Below, in pieces: positions 30,165-39,850 of a DNA stretch of 64,000 nt. Under the pieces are notes generated by a model. That model made no database searches and was not told the origin of the DNA. It saw nothing but the letters and a program-made list of their open reading frames with translations. Location of the stretch: positions 27,808-91,807 of the forward strand of contig JAUNVR010000006.1 in assembly GCA_030537595.1 (NCBI GenBank), read 5' to 3'. The position numbers were made by a program, and so were the translations under genes. This DNA is from Eubacteriales bacterium (GTDB lineage Bacteria > Bacillota > Clostridia > Saccharofermentanales > DTU023). Numbering within the stretch: the stretch's first letter is position 1; each line of letters opens with the position of its first letter.

Positions 30165-30617
30165 CTAGTCATCCTCCGTTTCAAGCTCAGAGTTTCCGAG
30201 CTCAGTTTCGGCTTCTTCCTTAGGCTCCAGTAGAGACTTATCGCCCAGAAGCTCTCGGTCAAATATTCCGGAAATCATTACCGTATACTTTAGCGAAATC
30301 ACACCTAAAATAACGCTAATCAACTGTACTTCCGGTGACAGCAGACTGAGTCCAAAGACCACTCCATAAATCAGGAGGCGGATCAGATAGCCACGTCGCA
30401 CTGTCGCATTGGCCGCTTGTGGTGCTTTAACTAGAGCCTTTTCTAGTGTTCTCTTCATCTGTAAAAAGAGCAATACACCAATTGCTCCGCCGAGGATTTG
30501 GCCACGAATCCAGGGCATACTGTCCTTAAAGACCACCGCCCAGATGCCAAGCATAATCAGGTTAAAGGCAATAGCCCGCAGAATAATCTTGCGAATCGCC
30601 GGGTCCGGCTTTACCAT
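30165..30617 (-). CDS. atpI: ATP synthase I-like subunit
   Basis: Small membrane protein of 150 aa with four hydrophobic segments, at the position of AtpI (UncI), which aids c-ring assembly and, in some bacteria, magnesium uptake. Sequence conservation of this family is low; position, length and hydrophobicity carry the call. A negatively charged tail of about 25 residues ends the protein. Its stop touches the atpB start and its start overlaps the gene upstream by 7 bases. Confidence 0.75.
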   Translation of the reverse strand: MVKPDPAIRKIILRAIAFNLIMLGIWAVVFKDSMPWIRGQILGGAIGVLLFLQMKRTLEKALVKAPQAANATVRRGYLIRLLIYGVVFGLSLLSPEVQLISVILGVISLKYTVMISGIFDRELLGDKSLLEPKEEAETELGNSELETEDD

Positions 30618-31009
30618 TCCTCCACCTCTATTTCTGCCTCATCTGTAGACTCCGAAGACTTGCCTTCACTTTTCAGCTTACTCAGGTCTAGCTCACTACG
30701 ACTCAAATTGTGGTTCAAAGCCGTATCGTTACCACGTTCGGCAAGACTTTTCTGATCAAGCTTTGCCACTTCCGCAGTCTTCTTAGCAGCTGCTGAACCC
30801 TTCTTATAAACTGAGCCGAGGCGCAGTAAATTACGAAAAGCGGCAGCTATTCCCAGGAGTAGCAAGACCAGCGTTAAAATACCTTTAGTACTTAATAACT
30901 TGTCGAGCCACTGACCTAAAAAAAGACCCAGGAGGATAGGCACAATCATTGACAAGCCCACATGGGTAATCAATGCCAAATAACTTACAGGCATCTTCTT
31001 GTCAGGCAA
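30611..31009 (-). CDS. AtpZ/AtpI-family small membrane protein
   Basis: First gene of the atp operon. Two hydrophobic segments (about residues 10-32 and 42-62) with a GLFLGQWLDKLLST junction match the AtpZ family, whose members assist ATP synthase assembly or ion transport; the C-terminal 60 residues are charged. The start is TTG 31009: a perfect AGGAGGT lies 6 bases before it. The GTG at 31027, inside that ribosome site, and the ATG at 30994 are poorer choices. Confidence 0.72.
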   Translation of the reverse strand: MPDKKMPVSYLALITHVGLSMIVPILLGLFLGQWLDKLLSTKGILTLVLLLLGIAAAFRNLLRLGSVYKKGSAAAKKTAEVAKLDQKSLAERGNDTALNHNLSRSELDLSKLKSEGKSSESTDEAEIEVEEW

Positions 31010-31045
31010 AAGTTTACCTCCTCCCACGCTTCCGAGTCTTTATGA

Positions 31046-31074
31046 ATTATAAACTGAAAAAAACATAAAGGCAA
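31046..31074 (-). promoter_or_regulatory. candidate promoter of the ATP synthase operon
   Basis: On the minus strand: TTGCCT (31074-31069), 17-bp spacer, TATAAT (31051-31046, perfect -10), giving a short leader of about 30 bases before TTG 31009. Lies between nrdG and the atp genes. Confidence 0.6.
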
Positions 31075-31140
31075 ACGTAAATGACTTATAATCTCAAATT
31101 TTTGACTGTATATTATAAATCTATATGCAATTCTGCACTA

Positions 31141-31635
31141 CTATTTTAGTCGGTGTAGCACAGGCTCCCCTGCCCTCAGCGATTCTTTAATATCGATAAT
31201 TCGCTGATTGCTGCTACCCCGAAAACGCAGCTTCAGATCCCTTAGCGCGAGGACAAAGAGGCCATCGACCAGGACATCACATTCCTCCAATAAGGCCCTG
31301 CGCCCGGGGTGCTCGATTATTTGCTCATATGTATAGCCCGAATAAATCCAGACGGACTTATCCACCCTTGCTCTCAGCTTGCGGAGAATTTCAGCAAGGT
31401 AAAGATTTTGCATCGGCTCGCCGCCGAGTAAAGTGAGGCCGGAAATTTCCGGCCTCTCGAGGTAGCTAATTACTTCCTGAGTTGTCTCATCTGTCCACTC
31501 CTGGCCAAAATTAAAGTCTTGATAGGCTTCATTAAAGCACTCTGGGCAGCGATGCGTACAACCAGTTACGAAGATACTGACTCTAATACCTTCCCCGTTA
31601 GCAACATCATAGGGTCTAATTTGAGCGTAACGCAT
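31141..31635 (-). CDS. nrdG: anaerobic ribonucleotide reductase activating protein
   Basis: Radical-SAM enzyme that installs the glycyl radical on NrdD. The [4Fe-4S] motif is CTHRCPECF (CxxxCxxC form, about residue 26), preceded by YDVANGEGIRVSIFVTGC, and TLLGGEPM follows. Length 164 aa is typical. It follows nrdD by 12 bases. Confidence 0.94.
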   Translation of the reverse strand: MRYAQIRPYDVANGEGIRVSIFVTGCTHRCPECFNEAYQDFNFGQEWTDETTQEVISYLERPEISGLTLLGGEPMQNLYLAEILRKLRARVDKSVWIYSGYTYEQIIEHPGRRALLEECDVLVDGLFVLALRDLKLRFRGSSNQRIIDIKESLRAGEPVLHRLK

Positions 31636-31647
31636 AGGCTTCAGAAT

Positions 31648-33909
31648 TTAGATATGTAAAACCCTTGCTGCAATCTCCTTGGTCCGACCTTCATTCCAGA
31701 AGTTTTCGCCAAGATAGCCACAGGTTCTACGAATTACAGTCAATTTATCGCGGTCACTATTATGACAGTTAGGGCACTCCCACTCGTTCTGCTCATTGAC
31801 TTTTATCTCACCGTCAAAACCACAGTTGTGGCAGTAGTCAGACTTAGTATTAAACTCCGCGTAGGTGATGTGATCAGAGATATAGCGGACTAAGGTCTCT
31901 ACGGCCTCCGGGTTTTGGATCATGTTCGGGATTTCTGCATAGGAAATCATCCCACCAGTAGAGCGCTCTTGAAACTCTGCTTCAAAATTGAATTTATCGA
32001 AGACTGAAATCTCTTCACGCACATCAACATGGTATGAATTGGTGTAGTAGCCCTTGTCTGTAATGTCCGGGATTGAGCCGAAGCGCTGTCTATCTAAGCT
32101 CGCAAAGCGATTTGTCAAACTCTCAGCAGGTGTTCCATAAAGCGCAAAGCCTAATCCTGTCTCGCTTCTCCAGCTCTGGATTGCATCACGCAATCTATCC
32201 ATTACTCGAAGTGCGAATTCTTTGCCCTCCGGACTGGTGTGGGAAAGACCGCAAATCAGCTTGGTCGCTTCGTAGAGGCCAATATAGCCCATCGAAATGC
32301 TGGCATAACCATCTTTTAGCAAGTCTCCAATTTTCTCTTGCGGCTTTAATCTGGCAATCGCGCCGTGCTGCCAGTGGATTGGGCTAACATCGGATGTAAT
32401 ATCTTTTAAAAGATCATATCTGAAAAGTAAAGCCTTCTTTACGAGTTCTAAGCGCTTCTCGAGAATTTCCCAGAACTTTGCTTCGTCACCTTCGGCTAAA
32501 ATTCCGATTTGTGGTAAGTTCAGGCTGACCACACCCATGTTAAAGCGGCCATCAAAGACATAATTACCCTCTGCGTCCTGCCAAGGTGCCAGGAAGGAGC
32601 GGCAACCCATTGGTGAGAAGACATTACCCTCATAAAGTCGACGCATCATTTTGGCCGAGATGTAGTCTGGGTACATTCTCTTCGCGGTGCATTTCGCAGC
32701 CAGCTGAGTTAAATAGTAGTATTCACTCTCCGGATTCACGTTATGCTCATCTAGCACATAGATTAATTTCGGGAAAGCAGGCGTGACGTAAACATTGGCC
32801 TCGTTCTTAATGCCCTCCATCCGCTGCTCGAGAATTTCCTCCTGAATCATTGCGGCTTCCTGAGCATATTCATAGTCCGGCATAAAATACATAAATAAAG
32901 TCACGAAAGGCGCCTGCCCATTAGTCGTCATTAATGTATTAATCTGATACTGGATGGTTTGAATGCCGTCTTTAACTTCCTTACGCGTCCGCTTCCAGGC
33001 AATTTGCTCCGCCTTCTCAAGGTCTGGCTCGATACCATAAACCTCGCGCTGCTCCTCGACTACTGCGCTCAGATATTTGCGATAACTTTTGCGCACGTAG
33101 GGGGCTAGAATCCGATCAATGCCATTGATGCTCTGGCCACCATATTGGCCGCTAGCAACCTGCGCAATAATCTGTGTAGTTACAGTACAGGCCACCTGGA
33201 AGGACTTTGGGGTGTCAATCTTCTTCCCATTAATTACCGTTCCATTAGCTAGCATATCCTCAAGATTAATCAGGCAGCAATTGAACATTGGTTGAATAAT
33301 ATAATCCATGTCGTGGAAGTGGATTGCACCTGAGTCGTGTGCCATCACAATGTCGGTTGGCATTAAGAGGCGTCTGGCAATGTCCTTCGAAACCTCGCCA
33401 GCAATTAAATCCCTCTGGGTGCTGACAACTCTGGCATCTTTGTTAGAATTCTCATCCATAACATCGGCATTCGAGGAGTTTAGAATACCGACAATCTCAC
33501 TATCGCTGGTATTCATCTGCCGCTTAAAAGCTTGGACTGAGCGGTAGCTTTCATAGGCCTTTGCGGTGGCCGGATTCCCATATTGGAGCAGCTTGTAGTA
33601 GACCTGCTCTTCAATCCCATAAATGGTCATTGCTGAGGGTTGCAGGAGGGCAAATTCTTCAATCTCACGAGCGATCTGCTCTGCCTGCCCTGCCACATAA
33701 ATACCAGCTGATGAATGCATTGCCTTATGAATTGCGACAACTATCTTCTCACGGTCAAATTCTGCAGTCTCACCATTTCGCTTAATGACCTGCATCGGCT
33801 TCCGTTCAGTGCGCGGAAAACTAATTCGCTTAAAATAATCTTCGCTCTCTCTGACCGCACCGGCTAGAATTTCCTCTTTGACAGCTGCACCGCTTTCCAT
33901 ATAATCCAT
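31648..33909 (-). CDS. nrdD: anaerobic (class III) ribonucleoside-triphosphate reductase
   Basis: Reduces NTPs to dNTPs under anaerobic conditions using a glycyl radical. An ATP-cone domain starts about residue 39 (VIKRNGETAEFDREKIV); the C-terminal zinc site has two Cys pairs (CHNCG and CPNCH); and the radical Gly lies in CGYLGENFWNEG near the end. Length 753 aa is within range. ATG 33909 is preceded by GAGGAGG. The ATP cone implies dATP feedback inhibition. An NrdR-like palindrome and a promoter lie upstream (34009-34066). Confidence 0.97.
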   Translation of the reverse strand: MDYMESGAAVKEEILAGAVRESEDYFKRISFPRTERKPMQVIKRNGETAEFDREKIVVAIHKAMHSSAGIYVAGQAEQIAREIEEFALLQPSAMTIYGIEEQVYYKLLQYGNPATAKAYESYRSVQAFKRQMNTSDSEIVGILNSSNADVMDENSNKDARVVSTQRDLIAGEVSKDIARRLLMPTDIVMAHDSGAIHFHDMDYIIQPMFNCCLINLEDMLANGTVINGKKIDTPKSFQVACTVTTQIIAQVASGQYGGQSINGIDRILAPYVRKSYRKYLSAVVEEQREVYGIEPDLEKAEQIAWKRTRKEVKDGIQTIQYQINTLMTTNGQAPFVTLFMYFMPDYEYAQEAAMIQEEILEQRMEGIKNEANVYVTPAFPKLIYVLDEHNVNPESEYYYLTQLAAKCTAKRMYPDYISAKMMRRLYEGNVFSPMGCRSFLAPWQDAEGNYVFDGRFNMGVVSLNLPQIGILAEGDEAKFWEILEKRLELVKKALLFRYDLLKDITSDVSPIHWQHGAIARLKPQEKIGDLLKDGYASISMGYIGLYEATKLICGLSHTSPEGKEFALRVMDRLRDAIQSWRSETGLGFALYGTPAESLTNRFASLDRQRFGSIPDITDKGYYTNSYHVDVREEISVFDKFNFEAEFQERSTGGMISYAEIPNMIQNPEAVETLVRYISDHITYAEFNTKSDYCHNCGFDGEIKVNEQNEWECPNCHNSDRDKLTVIRRTCGYLGENFWNEGRTKEIAARVLHI

Positions 33910-34008
33910 CTTCTATGCCTCCTCAAGCCTATCTCATTAATCTTTCTAAACTAAGTTTTTCTGATGCTGCTAAGCCCAGAAGTCTTTTCAAGCTTTAGCA
34001 GCTACTCA

Positions 34009-34036
34009 AGTATGGCATATCAAAATTTTATGTCAA
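34009..34036 (-). promoter_or_regulatory. candidate nrdDG promoter
   Basis: Minus strand TTGACA (34036-34031, perfect -35), 16-bp spacer, CATACT (34014-34009). It begins 2 bases downstream of the palindrome at 34039-34066. Confidence 0.6.
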
Positions 34037-34038
34037 TA

Positions 34039-34066
34039 GAAAAACCACAATATATTGTGGTTTTTC
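34039..34066. promoter_or_regulatory. 28-bp perfect palindrome, probable NrdR box
   Basis: The central 16 bases are CCACAATATATTGTGG, containing the NrdR-box core CACAATATATTGTG, flanked by A5/T5. Its position just upstream of the nrdD -35 supports NrdR binding. A second box at the usual 31-bp spacing was not found. The A-stem-T form could equally be an intrinsic terminator for the gene at 34148-36799; both may hold. Confidence 0.6.
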
Positions 34067-34147
34067 TGGCTTTCACAAAGATCTCGGCACTATTTGTGCA
34101 ATTTGCTTGTACTGTCAACATGTAGGCTTCACAGCTCAAACGGGAGC

Positions 34148-36799
34148 CTATTCGAGGTATTTTTCTAGCCACTTTGGCTTCAACATGGACCAGAAAGTAT
34201 AGTCATCATCTAGCTCAATAAAGTCATCAATGTAGAAATCTTCAAAGTCGATAATGTCGCTGATCTCATAAAGCGGTGAAGATGAAGCTTGGAGCGGGAT
34301 TTTGATTTCTTGCGGGCCTTTGGCCTTAACTTGGTAAATCTTTAAGCTGTAATTATCCGCTGGAAGCTTTGCAGAATTTGCCAAGACTGTAGGTCCATGG
34401 GTCAGAATATTCTCACTCTTATTCTCCCCCTCCAAGGCCAAAACAGCCTGCTCTTCACGTGGGATAATTAAATAAAAATTATCCCCTATTAATTGCTTAC
34501 TGCCTTCAGGAAAGGCCTGCTCGAAGTTAAGCACTGCAAAATCATAAACTTCTCCAGCATAGGCCATAGCTGTGTAATGAGCAAAGAAGGCCCGAAGTTT
34601 ACGGTAGAGCAACTCTAATTCAGCCTCAGTTTTGCACTCCCCTAAATCGACGACCAAGCCCGCAATATCCTCGTCAAGTAAAACTTCCTCGGCCTGATCT
34701 TTTGCCTTACCAGCATCCGGAGCTGAGTTTTCTGCTTCAACTAGTCTTAATAAGTGTAGAAAGAGGCTGGATTCAGGACTACTTGCAGCTTGTAGGTCCA
34801 GCTTCAAACGTGGCGCAAAGCTCACCCAGCCTGAACCTGCTGGGAAGGCGAAGCGGCCAAAATAATTCAAGCGCCCGGCGGGTGTGATAAAGAGATGATG
34901 CTCCTCAGCCTCCTCCTCACCCGAATTGAATTCCTGCATCAGGACATCGCTTTGCGGCATGATACTATTCGCGATATAGTCATGGCTCGCTTCCCAATAA
35001 TTATCAGCGAGGAGATATGCCATTTTTCTCTGCAGAGTATCAGCATGGCAATCACGTCTGGCGAGCTCATACATCTCTTTACTTACTGCATAGGAATTAC
35101 TGTGGAAACGATTGAGTAATTCTAAATCGCTCAATCTCTCACCCGTTTCTAGATCGATGTTGTAAATTAGATAATTATTTAAGATCTGATATTCTGGACT
35201 AGAATAGACGCAAATCACTGAAAGAATCCCATCTTCCTCACTAATCCAATAGTTACTCTGCGCATACTTACCGTCCTTAATTAAAGCGATCAAATCTGCT
35301 TTAATCTCGGCAATATCTGCTTCCAATTCATCAACTACAGCTAAATCTAAGTCGATAGCTGGAAGGGCTAAAATATCCGTCGGATTAGTCAAGCCCGCAC
35401 GCCTTAAATCACGGGCCGAAAGCTGATCCGATAAATCCCAGTAGAAGGCATATTCCAGGGGTGCTTGGCCAAAGGCAGAGACCAGTTCAGAATCAAAGAT
35501 CCCCTCCAGCTCAGTGACTAGAGCTAGCTTTGGCTCGAACTCACTCGCTTGAAAATTCTGCTCTAGAGTGAAGGCAAAGTCCTGATCTTTCTGGCGTACA
35601 GAAAGCTCTAATTCACAAAGCTCATCAGGCAGGCAAATTAAAGTCGTGCCGCAGGCTTTGGCCGTGAGGGCTAAGAAAGAATCTGGAACTTCAGCTGTGA
35701 GGACAGTAGTTTTATTTTTAGGAATAAATAAGTAGAACTCACCTTCTGCTTCGTTTTCATCTTCAAAGCTACCTAGATCCAGGCTAGCCACCTCCTCTAA
35801 AAAGTCTCCAAAAGGCGTTAAATATTCGTAGTTCTTAAGCTTACGTTGAACTGCTTCGCGCTCATCCTGATTCGTGAATTCACCCCAGTAAATTATAAAG
35901 GCTTCAAGCTCATCAGCTAGCTCTTGCCCATAATCATTGATTAGATAGTTACGTAGATAAACAAAGTCTGGATTTAATGACTCATTACTCTCTATTAAAT
36001 CTAGATAAAGTGGCAATTTGAAATACTCATAATTCACAAAGTTGAAATCCTCATCGTAAAGCCTAATCCGGAATGTAATCTGATTCAGTTCATCCAGGAT
36101 TAAGGAGGACTCTTCCGCCCGCTCCCAATCATGCTCCCAGAGCTCCTCTAAAAGCAGCGCCGGATAAGCCTTATTGTAGCTGTAGCCCCCTGGGCTGGAA
36201 TATCCATTCAAGCCAAAATTATCAACAATTGCTTCTGCCAACATCAGCTCAGCCTGCTCCTTATTGAGCCCGAGGACTGAGAGTAAATCGCTGTCGCTCA
36301 ATTGCTTGCCGCTATCGAGATTAAAAATAAATGAATCCACATTATGCTCAAAGTCAAAATCAGCCGATATATAGGCGCTTTCAATTTGCACTGAGATTAG
36401 CTGATCCGTAATCATCCTAGCCGTCCAGCCAGAGCTAAGATAAATGGCCTGATCATTCATACAGGCTTCATAATTGGCTAGGACCTGCTTTTTAAGCTTC
36501 GCCAATTTAGCATTCAAGCGGTCTGCGTCCTTTGACTTAAAGACTAGCTTAGGTAGACTAATCTCACTTTGCTCAATCGGAAAAATTTCCTTTAATTCAT
36601 CCGGGCGCAAATCCTCCCACTGCTCTAGCTCTTGAGGCTTGATGCTCTCAATGATATAGTCGGAAATTGAAAACTCATCCGCAGCCACGCGCGGCATAAA
36701 AATAGAAAGTGAACTAAGGCTAAAAATCACTAGAATAACTAGCGCCTTAAAGCTCAGCTTCGAATCTCTTAAATTAAATCTTCTCAAGCTCTTCTGCAT
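34148..36799 (-). CDS. large secreted acidic protein, duplicated DUF3298-like module (family member 1)
   Basis: Unrecognised. A signal peptide is clear (basic start, hydrophobic 16-38, cleavage near VAADE). The 883-aa product is acidic and has two copies of a module, about residues 82-410 and 479-840. Each opens with LP..D..., then contains a strand pair 'IFNLDSGKQLSDSDLL' (157-172) or 'IYNIDLETGERLSDLELL' (545-562), resembling the DUF3298/RsiV 'LDxxTGxxLxLxDLF' motif. Each ends with 'LFIPKNKTTVL' (357-367) or 'LIIPREEQAVL' (777-787). The C-terminus, KPKWLEKYLE, resembles that of the 41426-44374 product (EEWLEDYLR). No LPxTG, lipobox or catalytic motif is seen. AGGAGGT lies 6 bases before ATG 36799. 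Ligand binding outside the cell is a guess. Confidence 0.75.
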   Translation of the reverse strand: MQKSLRRFNLRDSKLSFKALVILVIFSLSSLSIFMPRVAADEFSISDYIIESIKPQELEQWEDLRPDELKEIFPIEQSEISLPKLVFKSKDADRLNAKLAKLKKQVLANYEACMNDQAIYLSSGWTARMITDQLISVQIESAYISADFDFEHNVDSFIFNLDSGKQLSDSDLLSVLGLNKEQAELMLAEAIVDNFGLNGYSSPGGYSYNKAYPALLLEELWEHDWERAEESSLILDELNQITFRIRLYDEDFNFVNYEYFKLPLYLDLIESNESLNPDFVYLRNYLINDYGQELADELEAFIIYWGEFTNQDEREAVQRKLKNYEYLTPFGDFLEEVASLDLGSFEDENEAEGEFYLFIPKNKTTVLTAEVPDSFLALTAKACGTTLICLPDELCELELSVRQKDQDFAFTLEQNFQASEFEPKLALVTELEGIFDSELVSAFGQAPLEYAFYWDLSDQLSARDLRRAGLTNPTDILALPAIDLDLAVVDELEADIAEIKADLIALIKDGKYAQSNYWISEEDGILSVICVYSSPEYQILNNYLIYNIDLETGERLSDLELLNRFHSNSYAVSKEMYELARRDCHADTLQRKMAYLLADNYWEASHDYIANSIMPQSDVLMQEFNSGEEEAEEHHLFITPAGRLNYFGRFAFPAGSGWVSFAPRLKLDLQAASSPESSLFLHLLRLVEAENSAPDAGKAKDQAEEVLLDEDIAGLVVDLGECKTEAELELLYRKLRAFFAHYTAMAYAGEVYDFAVLNFEQAFPEGSKQLIGDNFYLIIPREEQAVLALEGENKSENILTHGPTVLANSAKLPADNYSLKIYQVKAKGPQEIKIPLQASSSPLYEISDIIDFEDFYIDDFIELDDDYTFWSMLKPKWLEKYLE

Positions 36800-36978
36800 C
36801 AGATGACCTCCTAAATGGGCTCGGCTAGATTAAAGAATCTGCCCAGCTTAAAAGGGTATAAATAGCCCTTCTAAGGATATATAAATACAAGCTTAGCCTA
36901 ACATAAAAGACTTGAGTTTAGGCTACCCGAAAAGATAGTTAAGAGATTTTTAATGACTTCATTACTCAGCTTAATAGT

Positions 36979-38433
36979 CTAGCTTTTGCGCCAGGCTGTG
37001 AAGAGATAAAGCAGTGGGAAAATCTCTAAACGGCCAAAGAGCATAGAAATAGTCAAGGCAATTTTTGAGAGCGCAGAAAAGCCTGCATAACTACCGCTCG
37101 GCCCGATAATCGACAAGCCCGGACCGATATTGTTAAAGGTCGCAGCTACTGCAGAAAATGCTACGTCATAAGATGGCGCATTGAGTGCGACCACGAGTAG
37201 TAAGAGGATAAAGAGCAGGATGTAGACAATGAAATAATTGACAACTACAGCCCGCTCTTGATGCGATAAGGCCTTCTTATCATAGCGAACGGAAATTACC
37301 CGATGCGGTTGCCGACTCAATCTCATTTCCCGCCTTGCAATTTTACCCATGATTAAAACTCGAGAAACTTTTAAACCACCTGCTGTCGAGCCTGCTGAGC
37401 CCCCAATAAACATTAAAATCAGCAAAATGACATGGGAGAATAAAGGCCACTCAGCAAAGTCAGCGGAAGAAAATCCTGTCGTAGTCATAATCGAGGCAAC
37501 TGTAAAGAAGCTCTCCCTAAAGGCAGTGCCAAGCTGCTTGTAGTAAGCGATTAAATTCAGAAAAATTAAGCCAACAGCAGTCAGGTAAATTGCCAGATAA
37601 GCCCTTAACTCCTCACTTTTTAAAGCTCTTCTAAACTGCCCAATTAAGACTAAATAGTAGAGGTTAAAATTGACCCCAAAGGCCAGCATACCAATGGCTA
37701 AGGCATAGGTTATAGCAGGTGAGTTATAAGCGGCTACTGAATTAGGCATATTCGAGAAACCGCCCGTTCCGGCAGCACCGAAAGCATGGATGAAAGCATC
37801 GAAAATTGGCATTCCTAAAAGACAGAGGATGAGTAAGAGCACCGCCGTCATTACCAGGTAGATGGCGTACAACAACCTCGCTGTGGTTCGCATCTTGGCC
37901 ACAAGCTTACCAAAAGAGGGTCCTGGAACCTCCGCCTTCATCAAGTGAATCGCCGCAGAATTCCCCCCTGGCACAATCGCCAGGGTTAAAACCAAGACCC
38001 CCATACCGCCAATCAGGTGGGTCAAAGAGCGCCAAAACAAGAGGGAGTGGTCTAGGACAGTTACGTCCTCCAGGATGGTTGACCCAGTCGTGGTAAAGCC
38101 AGAAACAGTTTCAAAGATAGCATCTAAGAAGCTCGGGATTTGCCCACTCAGGTAAAATGGCAGTGAGCCAAAGAAAGAAAGCAAGATCCAGGATAGCGCA
38201 ACAATCAGTAAACCATCGCGCGGATAGAGCTTCTCTCCCTCAATACTGCGCCGAGCTAAGCAGAAACCAATTACTCCGGTCAAAAAAATCAAGGCTAAAA
38301 AAATCAAAATATTGCTTTTTGACTCTCGATAAATCAGGGCAACAATCAGCGGACAGAGCAAAAGCGCACTCTCAATCTGTAAAATCCGCCCCAATATGTG
38401 AAGTGAGATCGAAGGCTTCTTAAAATACTGCAT
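36979..38433 (-). CDS. trkH: Trk potassium uptake protein, TrkH/KtrB
   Basis: Potassium-translocating membrane subunit (484 aa, 10-12 hydrophobic segments). Selectivity-filter-like repeats are visible: SGFTTTGSTI (first), AAGTGGFSN (second), TTTGFSSAD (third) and NNIGPGLS (fourth), as in the TrkH/KtrB superfamily. Its start codon is adjacent to the trkA stop, so the pair is an operon with coupled translation. K+ uptake would be gated by nucleotide binding to TrkA. Confidence 0.93.
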   Translation of the reverse strand: MQYFKKPSISLHILGRILQIESALLLCPLIVALIYRESKSNILIFLALIFLTGVIGFCLARRSIEGEKLYPRDGLLIVALSWILLSFFGSLPFYLSGQIPSFLDAIFETVSGFTTTGSTILEDVTVLDHSLLFWRSLTHLIGGMGVLVLTLAIVPGGNSAAIHLMKAEVPGPSFGKLVAKMRTTARLLYAIYLVMTAVLLLILCLLGMPIFDAFIHAFGAAGTGGFSNMPNSVAAYNSPAITYALAIGMLAFGVNFNLYYLVLIGQFRRALKSEELRAYLAIYLTAVGLIFLNLIAYYKQLGTAFRESFFTVASIMTTTGFSSADFAEWPLFSHVILLILMFIGGSAGSTAGGLKVSRVLIMGKIARREMRLSRQPHRVISVRYDKKALSHQERAVVVNYFIVYILLFILLLLVVALNAPSYDVAFSAVAATFNNIGPGLSIIGPSGSYAGFSALSKIALTISMLFGRLEIFPLLYLFTAWRKS

Positions 38434-39795
38434 TTAATTCTCTGCCTCCAAAATATCGTCCACATCCTGAAAATAGTCGCGCAGACTAATTACTACAATA
38501 TGGTCGCCGGGCAAAATGCAATCTTTACCGGCAGGGAAAATAAGTTCATTCCCCCGTAAAATTAAAGCAATCAGGCAGTCCTTTTTAATCTTCAGTTGAG
38601 CCAAGGGGGTATTGATTAAAGCGGCATCAGCTTTGACGGAAAATTCCAGGGCCTCTAATTGATTATTAGAAATCCGGTGTAGCGCCTCGACATTCGAGCC
38701 CTGAGAGTTTTGAGCCGCACGGACCAAGCGTAAAACATAGTCGGCAATAATCCTTTTTGGTGTGATTACGGCCTGCAGTTCATTATTTGCAAGAATCTTC
38801 AAAATCGCTGTACGGTTCACCTTTGTGATATAGCGTGGCACGCCCATCTTCTTTGCATAAAGGGAGGTTAAAATATTCTCTTCATCAACACCCGTCAGGG
38901 CCAAAAAGACATCAACTGAGTCCAGACTATGCTCAGCCAAAAAGCTGTAGTCGGTACCATCACCTAGGATGATCTCGTGCTCCGGAAAGTAGCCAGCGAG
39001 CTCTTCAGCTATAGAAGCCTTCTGCTCAATCACCGTAAAGCGCAAACTGCTCTCCTGCATCATCTTTAAAAGATAATGCGTCAGCCGTCCACCACCGATG
39101 ACCATAGCCCTGCGCTCCGGCTTCCCATTCTGACCAAAATCGCGGTACAGGGCATCTAAATTTTTCCCATTTCCGAAAAACAGGAGCCGATCCCCTGCGG
39201 CTAACTTATCTCGACCACTGGGAATTGAAACTTCCCCAGCCCTGGTGATTGCGGCAATCAAAAGGCCAGGATGCCGCTCCCTAAAGGCCGGCAGACTGAG
39301 CCCAACTAGCGGCGACTTCGCCGGCAATTCCAACTCTATCAGGAGGGCTCTGCCATTCGCAAAGGCTTCCAAGGATAGAGCCGCCGGATATTTCAGTAAG
39401 CGCCCAATTTCTCTGGCAGCTTCGAGCTCGGGATTAATTAGTTGATTAATCCCCAAAGAATCACGGATAAAGGACATCTGAGAGGAATACTCAGGATTTC
39501 TAACCCGCGCTAGACTCCGCTCAGCACCCAAGCGCTTTGCGATTATGGCCGAGACCATATTCGTCTCGTCATTTTCAGTCGCGGCGATATAAAAATCGGC
39601 CTCAGCAACCCCTGCTTCTTCCAAATTACTGACCGATGCTGCCGAACCTAAGACTCCGGCAATATCATTTTTATCCAGGGCAGTCTCGAGGACCTCACGA
39701 TTCTTTTCAATCAAAATTAGCTCGTGTCCTTCAGCTGCTAACTCCTCAATAATCAGTGCACCAACCTTACCTGCTCCACCGATGACAATATTCAT
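38434..39795 (-). CDS. trkA: Trk potassium uptake regulatory subunit TrkA
   Basis: Cytosolic regulator with two RCK_N/RCK_C repeats (453 aa). The N-terminal Rossmann loop IVIGGAGKVGALI (G-x-G-x-x-G) and the second one, VIGGGRLTHYL, mark the two NAD(H)/ATP-binding halves; two C-terminal TrkA_C domains end each half. The start is ATG 39795, preceded by GGAGGAGG at 10 bases; the extra 11 codons to 39828 are not conserved. Full length with both repeats, so it pairs with TrkH rather than with a single-repeat KtrA. Confidence 0.93.
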   Translation of the reverse strand: MNIVIGGAGKVGALIIEELAAEGHELILIEKNREVLETALDKNDIAGVLGSAASVSNLEEAGVAEADFYIAATENDETNMVSAIIAKRLGAERSLARVRNPEYSSQMSFIRDSLGINQLINPELEAAREIGRLLKYPAALSLEAFANGRALLIELELPAKSPLVGLSLPAFRERHPGLLIAAITRAGEVSIPSGRDKLAAGDRLLFFGNGKNLDALYRDFGQNGKPERRAMVIGGGRLTHYLLKMMQESSLRFTVIEQKASIAEELAGYFPEHEIILGDGTDYSFLAEHSLDSVDVFLALTGVDEENILTSLYAKKMGVPRYITKVNRTAILKILANNELQAVITPKRIIADYVLRLVRAAQNSQGSNVEALHRISNNQLEALEFSVKADAALINTPLAQLKIKKDCLIALILRGNELIFPAGKDCILPGDHIVVISLRDYFQDVDDILEAEN

Positions 39796-39850
39796 GCTAT
39801 GGCATCCTCCTCCAAAGCGCTCAGCCATTAAGAACTTTTGCTCAGCTTAG

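Noticed and set aside
34087..34099. Second NrdR box (GCACTATTTGTGC)
   Set aside because: Its centre is about 40 bases from the main palindrome rather than the usual 31, and it matches the core poorly.
36852..36925. Two short hairpins (AAGGG...CCCTT and TAGCCTAA...TTAGGCTA) between trkH and the first secreted-protein gene
   Set aside because: No T tract follows either hairpin, so I do not call a terminator or riboswitch.
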